Shown: positions 5,512 to 14,044, numbered from the stretch's first letter. The stretch: 27,087 nucleotides of DNA from a bacterium ADurb.Bin374 (GCA_002068715.1 MWAR01000112.1:1-27087), one strand, 5' to 3'. The notes: a model not told the origin generated them from the sequence alone. Program-made: numbers and translations.

Positions 5512-7175
5512 CAGTCCCTCTCTTTCGTTTCGTTTTTGATCTTGCAGAAAACGGGCATCGAGAACGCGAAGGCGTCCTGCACCTCGTGCCACTGGCAGCA
5601 GAGCGCCTGATGCTCCACGTCAAAAGCGCCCTTGCGGGCGTAGAGCATCGACATCCGCATGACGTGCGCCCGCCGCTCCTGCACCGTCTGGTTAATCGTG
5701 ACCATCCAGGTGCAATTGTCTGCCGCCTTGGTCGACCGGCCGATCATCCGGCGCGTGAGCGTTTCGGCCCCGTCGCTGGTGCGGTTCGTCTGAGTCGCCG
5801 TGATCAGCAGGATTTTCAACTTCGTGCGGAGCGCGCTGAGCCCTTCCCAGATCCGGCGCATGCCGTCGTGGTCTTTGTCAGAATCGCGTCCCTGCTCCTG
5901 CTTCATGAGATCGGCGTAGTCGAGCACGATGACGCGCGGGACGAAGTTCTCTGTCCGGTCGAGCATCTCCAAGAGGTCATACAGGCCTTGCACGGTGAGC
6001 GTTCCGGAAGAGCATGGAGCGATCTTCAGTTTGCCGCCGGCCATCGCGCACTCCAGCCTGAAACGCTTTTTCGTCTCGCGCAAAGTTTCCCTGTCGACGA
6101 GCGGAACGTCCAGCCTGCGCCACCACACCGCGCTTTTCCAGTTCTTCCGGCGCTCCATGTCTTCCGGCGTTCCGTCGTTCGTCGGAAAGCAACGGCAACA
6201 CGGAGCGTAAGGCCCGCCGTCGATAGCCCGGCAACCGTCCGCCGTGCCGTTGACGACATCCAGCGGAGTCACGCCGCCTTCGACCATGACTTTCCAGTCC
6301 TTGACCTGCCGGGGGACGCCTGATTTGTTGATCGGGCATGTGCCGGCGGCGTTGTGCGCGCAGTCGGGGACCGGGACGCCAAACGTTCCGGCATACTCCG
6401 GCTCGACTGCCATGCAGGTCAGGTTCGTCGCCACGCGCCCGTTAAGCTCTTCCTCGTCCTCGTCGCCAGTACTGATGAACAATGTCGGCTCGTGGCGGGC
6501 GGCGGCTAAGGCCACAGTCATCAGCGAAGTCGTCTTGCCTATCTTCTGGTCGGCCAGAATCACGCCGAAGTTGCCCGGCTTCAGACGCCTGTTGAGGAGC
6601 CGCCCGACTTCGCCGTCCAGAAGAAACAGTGGGGGCGTCGACTCGGCCAGTGCGATGATCGCGTCCTCGTTGTCCAAGGCGTCCTTGCACTGAACCACTG
6701 TGTCGCTGAAGGAGGAGAACAGTTTCCTCGCCGACGACGCCAGCATGTCGGCCCGCACACCGTCTCCGTCCGCACGCACGCGTTCGGCGTCCGCGAGTTG
6801 CTCAGCCAAGAGCGTGTTGTGCCGGCTTGCGAGATACTTGCGGGCCTTCTCCATCTGCCACGTCGTCGGCTTGTGCGTCCTTCCGCCGGGCAGAGGCGCA
6901 AAATCAATCGAGCGGAACCATTCGCGGGCCGAAGCCGACTCGAGCACCTCGTCCGGGCCGTCGCCGCTCTCCGCGGGAGCCGCTTTGTGGATTTTGGCGA
7001 ACTCCCCGCACTCGCGGAAGAAGTCCTCGCCCCTCGCGCCATTGAACAACACGGCCTTCTTCGCGAAGGGCGCGAACCAGACCGCGAAGGCCTTGTCGTG
7101 CCAAGCCGAACGCGCGAGGTCGTTCTCAAGATCCGCCGGCTCGACCAGCGAGACACTCTTTTCTTCACTCATCAT
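5511..7175 (-). CDS. DnaB-like replicative helicase (RecA fold)
   Basis: A 554-residue protein with an N-terminal helical region (1-190) and a RecA-type ATPase. Walker A is ADQKIGKT (208-215), Walker B VIVLDYADL (415-423), and TATQTNR (459-465) matches the conserved sensor-like region of DnaB/KaiC proteins. An insertion of about 140 residues between the Walker motifs holds Cys pairs (C272, C280, C315, C326, C327, C329) that could bind zinc, which is unusual in DnaB. The likely role is replication fork unwinding. The start is MM at 7175/7172, just after an AAAGG ribosome site, and overlaps the upstream gene's stop. It is downstream of the primase-helicase, so the phage has two different replicative-type helicases. 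Confidence 0.85.
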   Translation of the reverse strand: MMSEEKSVSLVEPADLENDLARSAWHDKAFAVWFAPFAKKAVLFNGARGEDFFRECGEFAKIHKAAPAESGDGPDEVLESASAREWFRSIDFAPLPGGRTHKPTTWQMEKARKYLASRHNTLLAEQLADAERVRADGDGVRADMLASSARKLFSSFSDTVVQCKDALDNEDAIIALAESTPPLFLLDGEVGRLLNRRLKPGNFGVILADQKIGKTTSLMTVALAAARHEPTLFISTGDEDEEELNGRVATNLTCMAVEPEYAGTFGVPVPDCAHNAAGTCPINKSGVPRQVKDWKVMVEGGVTPLDVVNGTADGCRAIDGGPYAPCCRCFPTNDGTPEDMERRKNWKSAVWWRRLDVPLVDRETLRETKKRFRLECAMAGGKLKIAPCSSGTLTVQGLYDLLEMLDRTENFVPRVIVLDYADLMKQEQGRDSDKDHDGMRRIWEGLSALRTKLKILLITATQTNRTSDGAETLTRRMIGRSTKAADNCTWMVTINQTVQERRAHVMRMSMLYARKGAFDVEHQALCCQWHEVQDAFAFSMPVFCKIKNETKERD

Positions 7176-7503
7176 AAAGCCCTTTCGCCGCCAGCAGGTT
7201 TCGGAACGCCTCTTCCGGCGTCTCGTCTTTCTTCACGTAAATGCAGCATTGCCGCCAGACCATCATCGTTGCCGGCCCGAGTTTGGCGATCAGCTTGCGC
7301 GCCATCTCGCCTTCGGCTGCCGTGAAATTGCGCGGTCTTGTCGGCAACGGCAACCGCATCCGGTCGTGCAGGGTCATCCACATGGCCGAAAGCGTGCGGG
7401 CCAGCGATGCCGCCGTGGTATCCTCTGGATTGTGTTCGTGCCTGTCGAACCACCGCTCCGGCGGCGGAGTCCAGACGGGCGGGTCTGGGGGAAGGTCTTT
7501 CAT
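7165..7503 (-). CDS. Hypothetical protein upstream of the DnaB-like helicase
   Basis: A 112-residue protein starting at ATG 7503 (MKDLPP) in a four-base ATGA overlap with the upstream gene. The N-terminus is Pro/Trp-rich (DPPVWTPPPERWFD), the rest mostly helical (TAASLARTLSAMWMTLH, AEGEMARKLIAKLG). No family was recognised. Its position between the primase-helicase and the DnaB-like helicase is where phages often keep a helicase loader, so such a role is possible, but no motif supports it. Confidence 0.55.
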   Translation of the reverse strand: MKDLPPDPPVWTPPPERWFDRHEHNPEDTTAASLARTLSAMWMTLHDRMRLPLPTRPRNFTAAEGEMARKLIAKLGPATMMVWRQCCIYVKKDETPEEAFRNLLAAKGLYDE

Positions 7504-7724
7504 TCCGCCACCTCTTTCCAGCCATTGCAGCACGCCGCCTCGTCCAGCGCCTTCTGCACGAAAGCCGCCGTGCCGACAGCTTCGACCTGCTTGGCCCTTT
7601 TTCGGTTGCCGCCGGAATTGACCCTGATGACAACAAACCGACCGCTGCGGGAGCTTTTCTCGATGCCGTACGTGTTGCCCTTCTCGTCTTGCCACTTGCG
7701 TTGCGCCAATACCTTTTCGCTCAT
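7500..7724 (-). CDS. Small basic hypothetical protein
   Basis: Seventy-four residues with a strong AAAGGAG ribosome site before ATG 7724. It begins MSEKVLAQRKWQDEKGN and is rich in Lys/Arg, with a CCNGW near its end. No domain recognised. It lies just after the primase-helicase and shares a four-base overlap with the next gene. Confidence 0.6.
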   Translation of the reverse strand: MSEKVLAQRKWQDEKGNTYGIEKSSRSGRFVVIRVNSGGNRKRAKQVEAVGTAAFVQKALDEAACCNGWKEVAE

Positions 7725-7732
7725 GTTCTCCT

Positions 7733-10213
7733 TTACCCGGCAAGGCCGGTCTTTTGTCTCCAGTACGCCATTATTCCGTTCGTTTCGCCCGCGTCAAGCC
7801 CGCAGGAAGCGCAGGCCTCGCGCAGACGCCTTCCCCACGACGACAGGGGCATCACGCCGCGTTCCTGACAGTTCATGACGACGTTGGCCACGGCCTTGAC
7901 CGCCGCCCCGTGCCGCTCGCCCTCCACGGCGTTCTGCACGCGTTCGCAGGCCTTGTCCACGACGGCTTCCATGAACCGCTCGTTGCGCACCCGCTCGTCC
8001 GCCGTCTGCTCATCCGGATTCGCGCAGGGCGTCAGTTTTACGGCCTTAACCGCGAAGGTCGGCGCTTTCCACGCGAACGGTTCGGGAAGCATGCCGGCGA
8101 GAGCCTCGGCGGCTATCCGGCAGTCCGGATCGTAAGCCAATGTCCGGCCCGTCGTCGGGCGCTCAAGGTTATGGTCGCTCTCCATGCTGAGCCGCTCCTC
8201 GGTCAGCGCGAAGATCGACCGCTCCGCCGCCTGATAGGTGGCGTAGTCCTTTATTCCGTCGCCGGCGTTGAATATCGCCCAAGCGCCGTTGCCGCGGGAC
8301 GACAGTGCGCCGATCACAAACCCCGGCATCTCGGCCAGCGTGTCGCGGACCTGCTCCGCCGTCAGCCCGTTGCCCTTTTCGGCGATATGGTCGAAGTCGA
8401 CGTGGACGAGCCCGTTGAACCCGAGAATATTCGCCACGCGGGAGAACCGCTTGAACCGGACGCCCGGGAATATCTGGCGCAGGCAGTCGCGCTTGTCGGC
8501 TTTGCCGGCTCGCACGCTCTCCGTCGCCTTCTTCAGCCCCCCGTCGCTGTTCACGTATGACCAGAGATCGACGAATCCCAACGTGTTCTTTTCGAGGAAC
8601 GCGGTGGCCATTCGGCTCTTGTACTGCATCGTGATCCGGCCTTCCGGAACCGGCTCGGCAACCGGCGCTGATTCTGCGCGAGAATCAATGTCGTCTTCCG
8701 CGTCGTCTTTCGGGAAAGGTTCTGGCGGAGGCGGAACATGAAGAGGTTGCGTGTCGATCCACGCTTCCCGAGATCCGCTCATTTCTGCAATCGCCTTGAA
8801 CTTGTAGGCGTCGGGTGACCAAGTGATACCCTTGTCCGTCCGGAAATCCCGGTAATCCGAGTAAGACGGTTCTTTGTCTGATGCGCCGTTCGTGACGAAG
8901 TAATCATAGTCGATCGGCGAGAGCAGATGTCCGGCGTCAACCGTGCGCCTTGCCACGGCCACGGGGACCGCGCCCTCATCCAGATACCTCTGCGCCCGCG
9001 TCAGGAGCGCCCAACCGACGCAGCGCCGAAGCTCTTCCGAACTCCAACCCGTCCGCGCCTGCACGCCGTTCAGGAGCGCGTTGAGCGACGCCCCGCCGTC
9101 GTCCGTCTCGACCGCCGTGAAGAACTCCACACGGCGAGAGCGGTGGCTGTCGATCGGCAGGGGCGACAGATGGTTCGACGAGAGCAGCTTCAGCGAGTTG
9201 TCCCGGACGGAACGCTTCGCCACGTACTTCTCCTCGGCGGTCTTCCAGCCGGCGTCCGCGAAGGCCTTCACGTCTTCGGCGGTGTAACGCTCGCTGGAGG
9301 TCGAGGGCGCCTCGGTCAGGATGCAGACGGAGGAATCGTAAAGCGGAAGCAGGTTGCCCCCTGCCAGCGATGTCGTCGGCACCGTCACGGAGGCGTCCCG
9401 CGGGACCAAAGCCGCGATTGACTCGTGCAGAAGAGATTTGCCCGTGCCCTGTCCGCCGTTCGTCGACGTGAAGCAGAATATTTTCAGACAGCGGAAGCTC
9501 CCGAAGTCGCGCAGGGCCAGCAGATGCGCCCCGGCGTCCAGAACGAACTTCTGCCGCTTGAGCAGGGCGTTCTCCGGATCGGCGTCCCAGATAGTCCTGT
9601 TCAGAACCTCGTCCAGCACAGTCTCCGCTTCGCTTCCGTCCCCGTATCCCTTCGGGGTCTCCGAAATGACCGGAGGCCTGCCGTAGGACGCGTTCACGCA
9701 CTTGCGGCCTGCCGCGTCGATGATCTTGCTGTTCCACAAAGCCCTGTCGCTGGCGACGCCGTACAGGTCATAGTCGGGCCTGTGCGAGCGCCACCAGTTG
9801 CCGAACGGGACCGGCACGATCTCGGTCTTGCCCGTCTTCTTGTCGAACTTGCGGTCGCGCACCCACTCATGAACGTCGTCCGGCGCGAGCGTGGCCGAGT
9901 CCTTCACCGACCAGAATCCGACAGTACGCTTGCCGTCCTCCATGACCGGATAGTAGACGGAGCAGAACAGGTCGGAAAACTCCGGCAGGGAATCGACGGC
10001 CGGCGCGGTCTCGTCGGTCGAGAGCACGGTTGCCACCGCCCTCACTGCCCTGCACATCCCGGCCATCTTGATCACCGCGGCCCGCTGCTCATCCGTCAGC
10101 TCGGCGGGATTCGCGGGAAGCGGCGCGCAAAGCTCGGCTATCTTGGCGGCGAAATTTTTCGAGCGGCTGCCTGACCGCAGGGCCGCTTCGATAGAACCGG
10201 TTATTTGAGCCAT
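7733..10213 (-). CDS. D5-like helicase joined to an AEP-type primase domain
   Basis: An 826-residue protein; AAGGA precedes ATG 10213. Residues 200-420 look like a D5/SF3-type helicase core: Walker A GGQGTGKS (253-260), a Walker B-like DSSVCILTEAP (293-303), a motif C-like LLSSNH (343-348) and RSRRVEFF (358-365), a likely Arg finger. Residues 530-700 match the AEP-primase-like domain named after BT4734 proteins: FPGVRFKRFS, HVDFDHI (604-610, D606 and D608), SSRGNGAW (638-645), and RTLAYDP (690-696). In better known proteins the primase-like domain is N-terminal to the helicase; here the order appears reversed. The likely role is primer synthesis and origin or fork unwinding. The C-terminal 120 residues are helical and unassigned. 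Confidence 0.8.
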   Translation of the reverse strand: MAQITGSIEAALRSGSRSKNFAAKIAELCAPLPANPAELTDEQRAAVIKMAGMCRAVRAVATVLSTDETAPAVDSLPEFSDLFCSVYYPVMEDGKRTVGFWSVKDSATLAPDDVHEWVRDRKFDKKTGKTEIVPVPFGNWWRSHRPDYDLYGVASDRALWNSKIIDAAGRKCVNASYGRPPVISETPKGYGDGSEAETVLDEVLNRTIWDADPENALLKRQKFVLDAGAHLLALRDFGSFRCLKIFCFTSTNGGQGTGKSLLHESIAALVPRDASVTVPTTSLAGGNLLPLYDSSVCILTEAPSTSSERYTAEDVKAFADAGWKTAEEKYVAKRSVRDNSLKLLSSNHLSPLPIDSHRSRRVEFFTAVETDDGGASLNALLNGVQARTGWSSEELRRCVGWALLTRAQRYLDEGAVPVAVARRTVDAGHLLSPIDYDYFVTNGASDKEPSYSDYRDFRTDKGITWSPDAYKFKAIAEMSGSREAWIDTQPLHVPPPPEPFPKDDAEDDIDSRAESAPVAEPVPEGRITMQYKSRMATAFLEKNTLGFVDLWSYVNSDGGLKKATESVRAGKADKRDCLRQIFPGVRFKRFSRVANILGFNGLVHVDFDHIAEKGNGLTAEQVRDTLAEMPGFVIGALSSRGNGAWAIFNAGDGIKDYATYQAAERSIFALTEERLSMESDHNLERPTTGRTLAYDPDCRIAAEALAGMLPEPFAWKAPTFAVKAVKLTPCANPDEQTADERVRNERFMEAVVDKACERVQNAVEGERHGAAVKAVANVVMNCQERGVMPLSSWGRRLREACASCGLDAGETNGIMAYWRQKTGLAG

Positions 10214-10231
10214 AACGTTCCTTCGTGAAAG

Positions 10232-10501
10232 TTAAAGCCGCTGACACGCGATGCACCCGCCTAGAAGGCTGCCGTAACTGCTGTAGCGTTTCTGCGCCTC
10301 GCAGTTGGACAGCGGAGACCAGTTCTCGGCGATCTGTTTGCCATCGAACAGGAGCGAGCAAAGAACGAGCGGCGAGGTATCGCCCGGAACCAGTACCCTG
10401 CACGGTCGTTGCTTGGATCGGGGATTCAGTTCGACCATTTCGCCGGTGATCTCGTTAAGCGCGTACTGCGCCCCGTTCTCCAGAATTTTTTCGAGCGTCA
10501 T
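10232..10501 (-). CDS. Hypothetical protein, 89 residues
   Basis: ATG 10501 has GGAGAGG upstream. The protein is mixed alpha/beta (VLVPGDTSPLVLCSLLFDGK) and ends with a CIAC pair. No family was recognised. It sits between the RecA-like gene and the primase-helicase. An exact role cannot be inferred. Confidence 0.55.
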   Translation of the reverse strand: MTLEKILENGAQYALNEITGEMVELNPRSKQRPCRVLVPGDTSPLVLCSLLFDGKQIAENWSPLSNCEAQKRYSSYGSLLGGCIACQRL

Positions 10502-10510
10502 GTTCCTCTC

Positions 10511-11614
10511 CTATTCGTATCTGCTCGGCCGACCGCCAAAGGTTTTGTCGACCAGAAGCTGTTCGTTCGCGTCCCAGCGGGCCTTGACAGCCTCGACGAC
10601 CTTGCCGACCAGCCCGTTCGTCTCGACGAAAAGGTATGGATCGTTCCCGACGTAGTCGATGCCGATCTTGCGCAGGTCGCATACCTTCGGGGCGCTCTTT
10701 TTCTTTTCCTTATCGTCTCCGGCGACGGCATACACCTTCTTCGCCCCCTTCTCGACATCCGGCGCGATAACACCTTCCTCGAAAAGCCAGTCGATGTTGG
10801 CGCGGGTGTCGTCGATGCCGTAGGCCGGCAGAATGGGGAACCAGACTTCGCGGGCCTTGCCGTTGCCCTTGCTGCGCGCCGTCTTCGCGACCGTCCAATC
10901 GCCGACCTTCACGTCGCCGGACTTGATCTGTCCGCCTTTCGAGAGCCAGAGTTCCACAAAGGCGAAGAAGCCGAGAGCCTTGCCGCCGCCGCGGATCTTC
11001 GGATTGAACTTCGCGCCGAAGCCGATGGCGTCAGCCGCCTGCGAGAGGTAGATCAGAAACGAGCCGTTCACCGGAAGATTCCCGGCCAACCGGCGGAGCA
11101 GGTACTTGTTGGCCACCGCGCGCAACGCCAGCGCGCCGCCGACCTCGCCCGCCGCGTCGTTCTCGTACTCCTTCTCGGCGATGAGAGTGTCCATGCTGTC
11201 GATGACGAAGAACTGCGGCTTCTTCTCCATCCATTTGAGCATCTTGAGCGCGAGGTTCTGCGTACACCATTCCTTGTCGTAGGGGATCGGGATGACCTCC
11301 AGTTTCTCGGCGAACTTCTTGCCGAACAGGGCCGCGGTGTTGAAGCAGTAGGCGTTCTCGGCGTCCAGCAGCTTATAGTCGAAATGATCGCCGTAACGCT
11401 TGAACGTTTCGGCCATGGACGCGATCGCCTGCATCGTCTTTCCGGCGTTCCGGTCGCCGATGCTGTTGACGCCCTGCCCCGTGCGGCAGAACCCGTCCGT
11501 CGTGTCCGTGCAGGCCAGATCCAGCAACGTGATTCCGCTGGGAATCATCATCGCCGGCTTGAAGGCCTCGATCTCCATCACGCCCTCGGGCGCAGATTTC
11601 GTTTTCTTTGCCAT
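10511..11614 (-). CDS. RecA/UvsX-like recombinase
   Basis: A 367-residue strand-exchange ATPase. Walker A is GDRNAGKT (53-60), DAENAY (85-90) holds the catalytic Glu region, Walker B is FFVIDSMD (135-142), and FGAKFNPKIRGGGKALGFFA (199-218) matches the DNA-binding loop region. The C-terminal 60 residues are Lys-rich. The start at 11614 (MAKKTK) has AAAGGA 7 bases before it. A start 21 bases upstream (MDFERTV, 11635) also has a fair site (GGAGAG), so the N-terminus is uncertain by 7 residues. It likely coats ssDNA for recombination-dependent replication and repair, working with the gp32-like SSB. Confidence 0.92.
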   Translation of the reverse strand: MAKKTKSAPEGVMEIEAFKPAMMIPSGITLLDLACTDTTDGFCRTGQGVNSIGDRNAGKTMQAIASMAETFKRYGDHFDYKLLDAENAYCFNTAALFGKKFAEKLEVIPIPYDKEWCTQNLALKMLKWMEKKPQFFVIDSMDTLIAEKEYENDAAGEVGGALALRAVANKYLLRRLAGNLPVNGSFLIYLSQAADAIGFGAKFNPKIRGGGKALGFFAFVELWLSKGGQIKSGDVKVGDWTVAKTARSKGNGKAREVWFPILPAYGIDDTRANIDWLFEEGVIAPDVEKGAKKVYAVAGDDKEKKKSAPKVCDLRKIGIDYVGNDPYLFVETNGLVGKVVEAVKARWDANEQLLVDKTFGGRPSRYE

Positions 11615-11821
11615 AACTGTCCTTTCAAAATCCATGTCGTCTCTCCGACTGTCACGTCTCGATTGGTCCCCGACGTTCGGGAACACGGCCCTTTTCCGTG
11701 CGTAGCATCCCCTCACTCTTCAAGTCGGGCACGGCGAGGGAATCACCGCTCACCCCGACATCGCGGTCTGGTCTCCGCGCCCGTGTCCGCCCAAAGGGGA
11801 CAGGTGGAAATCGCGACAGAA
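11615..11821 (-). other. Gene-free spacer before the recombinase gene
   Basis: A 207-base gap with no convincing gene on either strand. It has small hairpins (CCCGA/TCGGG around 11668; CACGG/CCGTG near 11690), no clear -10/-35 pair, and a possible 18-codon reading frame starting at 11708 (MLRTEK), whose ribosome site is too close to be trusted. It includes the alternative RecA start at 11635. It may be a regulatory leader. Confidence 0.4.
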
Positions 11822-12034
11822 TCAGTTCAACAGCGTGATGTCGTCCGCGTGGACGAAATCCTTCAGGCTGATCAACGGCGCAGAATTGACGAGCGAACTC
11901 GATATCAGCCTCCCGTTGCACGTATCGGACGCAGGATTCGGCCCAACCAGCACGCCGGCCAAAACCGATCCGTCATAGTCGCGGCCGACGATCTGGTCGC
12001 CCGCCTTCGCTTCTCTTCCGTTCTTGTAGTGCAT
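11822..12034 (-). CDS. Small conserved-type phage protein, 70 residues
   Basis: ATG 12034 (MHYKNGREAKAGD) follows an excellent AAGGAG site; a longer in-frame start at 12136 has no site. The pattern MxYKNGREAKxGDxV, then SVLAGVLVG, then a Cys (CNG), then LISLKDFVHADD is familiar from small phage proteins of unknown function. It is probably a beta-rich SH3-like fold, though this is inference from the short strands and glycines. Confidence 0.65.
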   Translation of the reverse strand: MHYKNGREAKAGDQIVGRDYDGSVLAGVLVGPNPASDTCNGRLISSSLVNSAPLISLKDFVHADDITLLN

Positions 12035-12096
12035 GTTTCTCCTTTTCGCCGTCTCTCCGGCTGCCAAGCCTGCTAAGGGGCTTTCCGCCATTCCGA

Positions 12097-12477
12097 CTAC
12101 TCGCCCAGACCGATCTGGCGCTGGCCGAGCATCCACGTCTTGAACAGCCCGTATGCCCGATCGACGTTTTCCAGCGAGGCCTTGATGCCGGCCACGCGCG
12201 ACGACAGCCGCTCGTACTTCTGCCGCAGGCCGACGACGTTGGTGTCGCCGTCCACCGCACTGTCCACGTAGCCCTCCGTGACCTTGACGCCGCCGTTGCG
12301 GATCGCCATGGCCACGTCGCTCTCGGCCTTTTCCAGTTCGATCTTGGCCAGACCCTGCGCCTCGGTCTCCTGCTGAAGCAGGGCGACGAGATCCTCGCCG
12401 GCCTTCACGATGTTCACGATCGTCGCCTCGGGGCTCCCGAAGTCGATCGCCAGTCTGTTCTTGTTCTCTTCGCTCAT
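12097..12477 (-). CDS. Helical/coiled-coil hypothetical protein
   Basis: A 126-residue protein starting at ATG 12477 (MSEENK), which has AAGGAG upstream. It is almost entirely helical, with heptad-like segments such as DLVALLQQETEAQG and GLRQKYERLSSRVAG. Acidic and lacking Cys. No family was recognised. It lies just downstream of the zinc-ribbon protein and clamp loader. A scaffold or adaptor function is possible. Confidence 0.65.
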   Translation of the reverse strand: MSEENKNRLAIDFGSPEATIVNIVKAGEDLVALLQQETEAQGLAKIELEKAESDVAMAIRNGGVKVTEGYVDSAVDGDTNVVGLRQKYERLSSRVAGIKASLENVDRAYGLFKTWMLGQRQIGLGE

Positions 12478-12478
12478 C

Positions 12479-12703
12479 TCATTCTCCTTGTTTAACACCG
12501 CAGAAAATCTGCGGCTCGATCGTATAAGGGGGAAGGTCTGTCCGCATCGGGTTCGCAATTTTCACATTGGAAACAGAACAGTCCGGGCATGTGCCCAACC
12601 GAGGAGAGACAGATGCGCCGCATTTCGGGCAGATCCAGCCTGTCGGCACGCCGGGCGGGACAGGCGGGGACGACGGAATGTCGGGAACGCTTTTCTTCTT
12701 CAT
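12479..12703 (-). CDS. Small zinc-ribbon protein with proline-rich N-terminus
   Basis: A 74-residue protein that starts in a four-base ATGA overlap with the clamp loader stop, with AAGGAGG 6 bases upstream. A basic Pro-rich N-terminus (KKKSVPDIPSSPPVPPG) leads to WICPKC (C25, C28) and CPDC (C39, C42), a four-Cys zinc knuckle, followed by an unstructured tail. It is a common phage small-protein form. Its coupling to the clamp loader suggests a partner protein, but no role is established. Confidence 0.65.
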   Translation of the reverse strand: MKKKSVPDIPSSPPVPPGVPTGWICPKCGASVSPRLGTCPDCSVSNVKIANPMRTDLPPYTIEPQIFCGVKQGE

Positions 12704-13695
12704 CGGATGCCTCCTTGCGCGAGATGGGCCAGATCGCCGACCAGACCGGCGAAGCCCGTATTGTAGTAGTTGTCCCGCAGGGCGTCGATCACCGCCAGCG
12801 AGGCCGCGCGCTTGGACTTGCAGAACGCCTTGTCCGACAGGAGCGTGCCGCTGTGCCACGCCAGCAGGCCGCGCCGCAGGCCTTCGGGGTCTTCCCCGGC
12901 CTCTTTCAGCCGGCGGAGAACCTCGGCGGTCTTGTCCCAGCTTCCGCTCTCCACGGCGAGGGCGAGGTCGCGCAGATTCGGGCTCACGTCCGACGCCGTC
13001 GTCTCGCAGTTGACCTTGATCAGGTCCAGTTCCTGCCCGCGCAGTCCCTCGGGAACGGCGGCGAGACGGGCCATGTTGTTGATAGCCACGCGCACCGAGC
13101 GGTTGGCGTAGCGGGCGCAGACGGAGACCTGTTCTCCGGAGAGGCCGAGAGGCTCTGTCTCGTTTATGTGCAACAGTCGCCCGATCATGTCCTCCGGCTT
13201 CACGCCGACGGTGTCGATGCGGAACGGACGGGTCAGGAGCGCGCCCTTGCCGCCGGTCAGCTTCTCGGGGCAGTTGGTCACGAAGACGACGTAGGTGTTC
13301 GCCGGGATGCCCTTCTCCAAGGGCTCCATGAACATCTCCTGCGCCGCCGCGGTGATGTTGTGCGCCTCCTCGAAGATGAACGCCCGGCTGTTGCTCATGA
13401 GCGATCCCGCGGTCAACTCGTTCGTGAGGAAGTCCGTCACGAAGTCGATCTTGCCGCACTCCCGGCTGTTGAAGACCTGAATGTCCCCGCAGCCGAACTC
13501 CTTGAGCAGGATGTGCGCCAGCGTGCTCTTGCCTGTTCCGGGTTCGCCTGTTATCAGGATGAAGCCAGGACGCTTGCTCGGAATCGTGTTCTCGATCAGC
13601 GTGCGGCACTTAGCCACAGCGATCGCGTTTCCGCAGATTTCGTCCAAGTTCGTCGGGTTCCAGCGGCGGTACAGAGATGCCTGTTCTTTAGCCAT
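12700..13695 (-). CDS. AAA+ clamp loader subunit
   Basis: A 331-residue AAA+ protein with the layout of the RFC small subunit, DNA polymerase III gamma/tau and T4 gp44. LYRRWNPTNLDEICGN opens it as in that family. Walker A is GEPGTGKST (50-58), Walker B AFIFEEAH (105-112), sensor 1 FVTNCPEKL (138-146), and LLTRPFRID (153-161) takes the place of the SRC arginine motif. The C-terminal half is helical, as expected for the collar. It should load a sliding clamp for the polymerase. No clamp gene is in the window, nor a gp62-like small subunit. AAGGAG lies before ATG 13695, which overlaps the preceding stop by 8 bases. Confidence 0.88.
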   Translation of the reverse strand: MAKEQASLYRRWNPTNLDEICGNAIAVAKCRTLIENTIPSKRPGFILITGEPGTGKSTLAHILLKEFGCGDIQVFNSRECGKIDFVTDFLTNELTAGSLMSNSRAFIFEEAHNITAAAQEMFMEPLEKGIPANTYVVFVTNCPEKLTGGKGALLTRPFRIDTVGVKPEDMIGRLLHINETEPLGLSGEQVSVCARYANRSVRVAINNMARLAAVPEGLRGQELDLIKVNCETTASDVSPNLRDLALAVESGSWDKTAEVLRRLKEAGEDPEGLRRGLLAWHSGTLLSDKAFCKSKRAASLAVIDALRDNYYNTGFAGLVGDLAHLAQGGIR

Positions 13696-14035
13696 TGTTC
13701 TTGTCTCCTTCGGGTTTTGCGGCGGCGATCGAATTGTGGCGCGCCCAGAGAATCATGGCGCGGTTAGCGATGTCGATAACCAGACTGTTGTTCTTTTCGG
13801 CGTCACACGGAGGAAACTCAACCTCGTGCGCAAGGGCTTCTGCGTCCTTCATTAATTCCTTCGCGATGTACTCGTCGGTCGGAGTTGTGAAAAAGCCCGC
13901 TATCTTGTCGCTGCCGTCCCACCCCCGTTTGCCCGCTTTGGCCTTCTCGTGCAGCACCTTCTTCATCTGCACCGCGAAAGCGTCGACGGCCTTGTCGAGC
14001 CGCTCGTTCTCCAAAATCAGGTTGAAGTCGCTCAT
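13688..14035 (-). CDS. Hypothetical helical protein, possible MazG-relative
   Basis: A 115-residue protein. It has a helical N-terminus, AFAVQMKKVLHEKAKAGKRGWDG, and ends with DIANRAMILWARHNS. The GRxGWDG then IANxAMxL pattern is one I associate with a family of small phage proteins related to MazG-type nucleotide enzymes, but the link is weak here. It overlaps the clamp loader start by 8 bases. Its start has an AGGAGAAG site after the membrane protein's stop. Confidence 0.6.
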   Translation of the reverse strand: MSDFNLILENERLDKAVDAFAVQMKKVLHEKAKAGKRGWDGSDKIAGFFTTPTDEYIAKELMKDAEALAHEVEFPPCDAEKNNSLVIDIANRAMILWARHNSIAAAKPEGDKNNG

Positions 14036-14044
14036 TTTCTTCTC

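Noticed and set aside
11652..11921. An 89-codon - strand frame over the RecA leader
   Set aside because: Arg/Pro-rich shadow composition, no ribosome site, and it overlaps the 70-residue gene in a different frame.
10409..12076. A 555-codon open frame on the + strand
   Set aside because: It lies opposite the RecA-like gene and its neighbours, shows no domain, and has the same mirror-frame composition.
12479..13609. A 376-codon - strand frame covering the clamp loader
   Set aside because: Only its last 74 codons (from 12703) have a ribosome site and a sensible zinc-ribbon protein. The rest is a shadow of the clamp loader.
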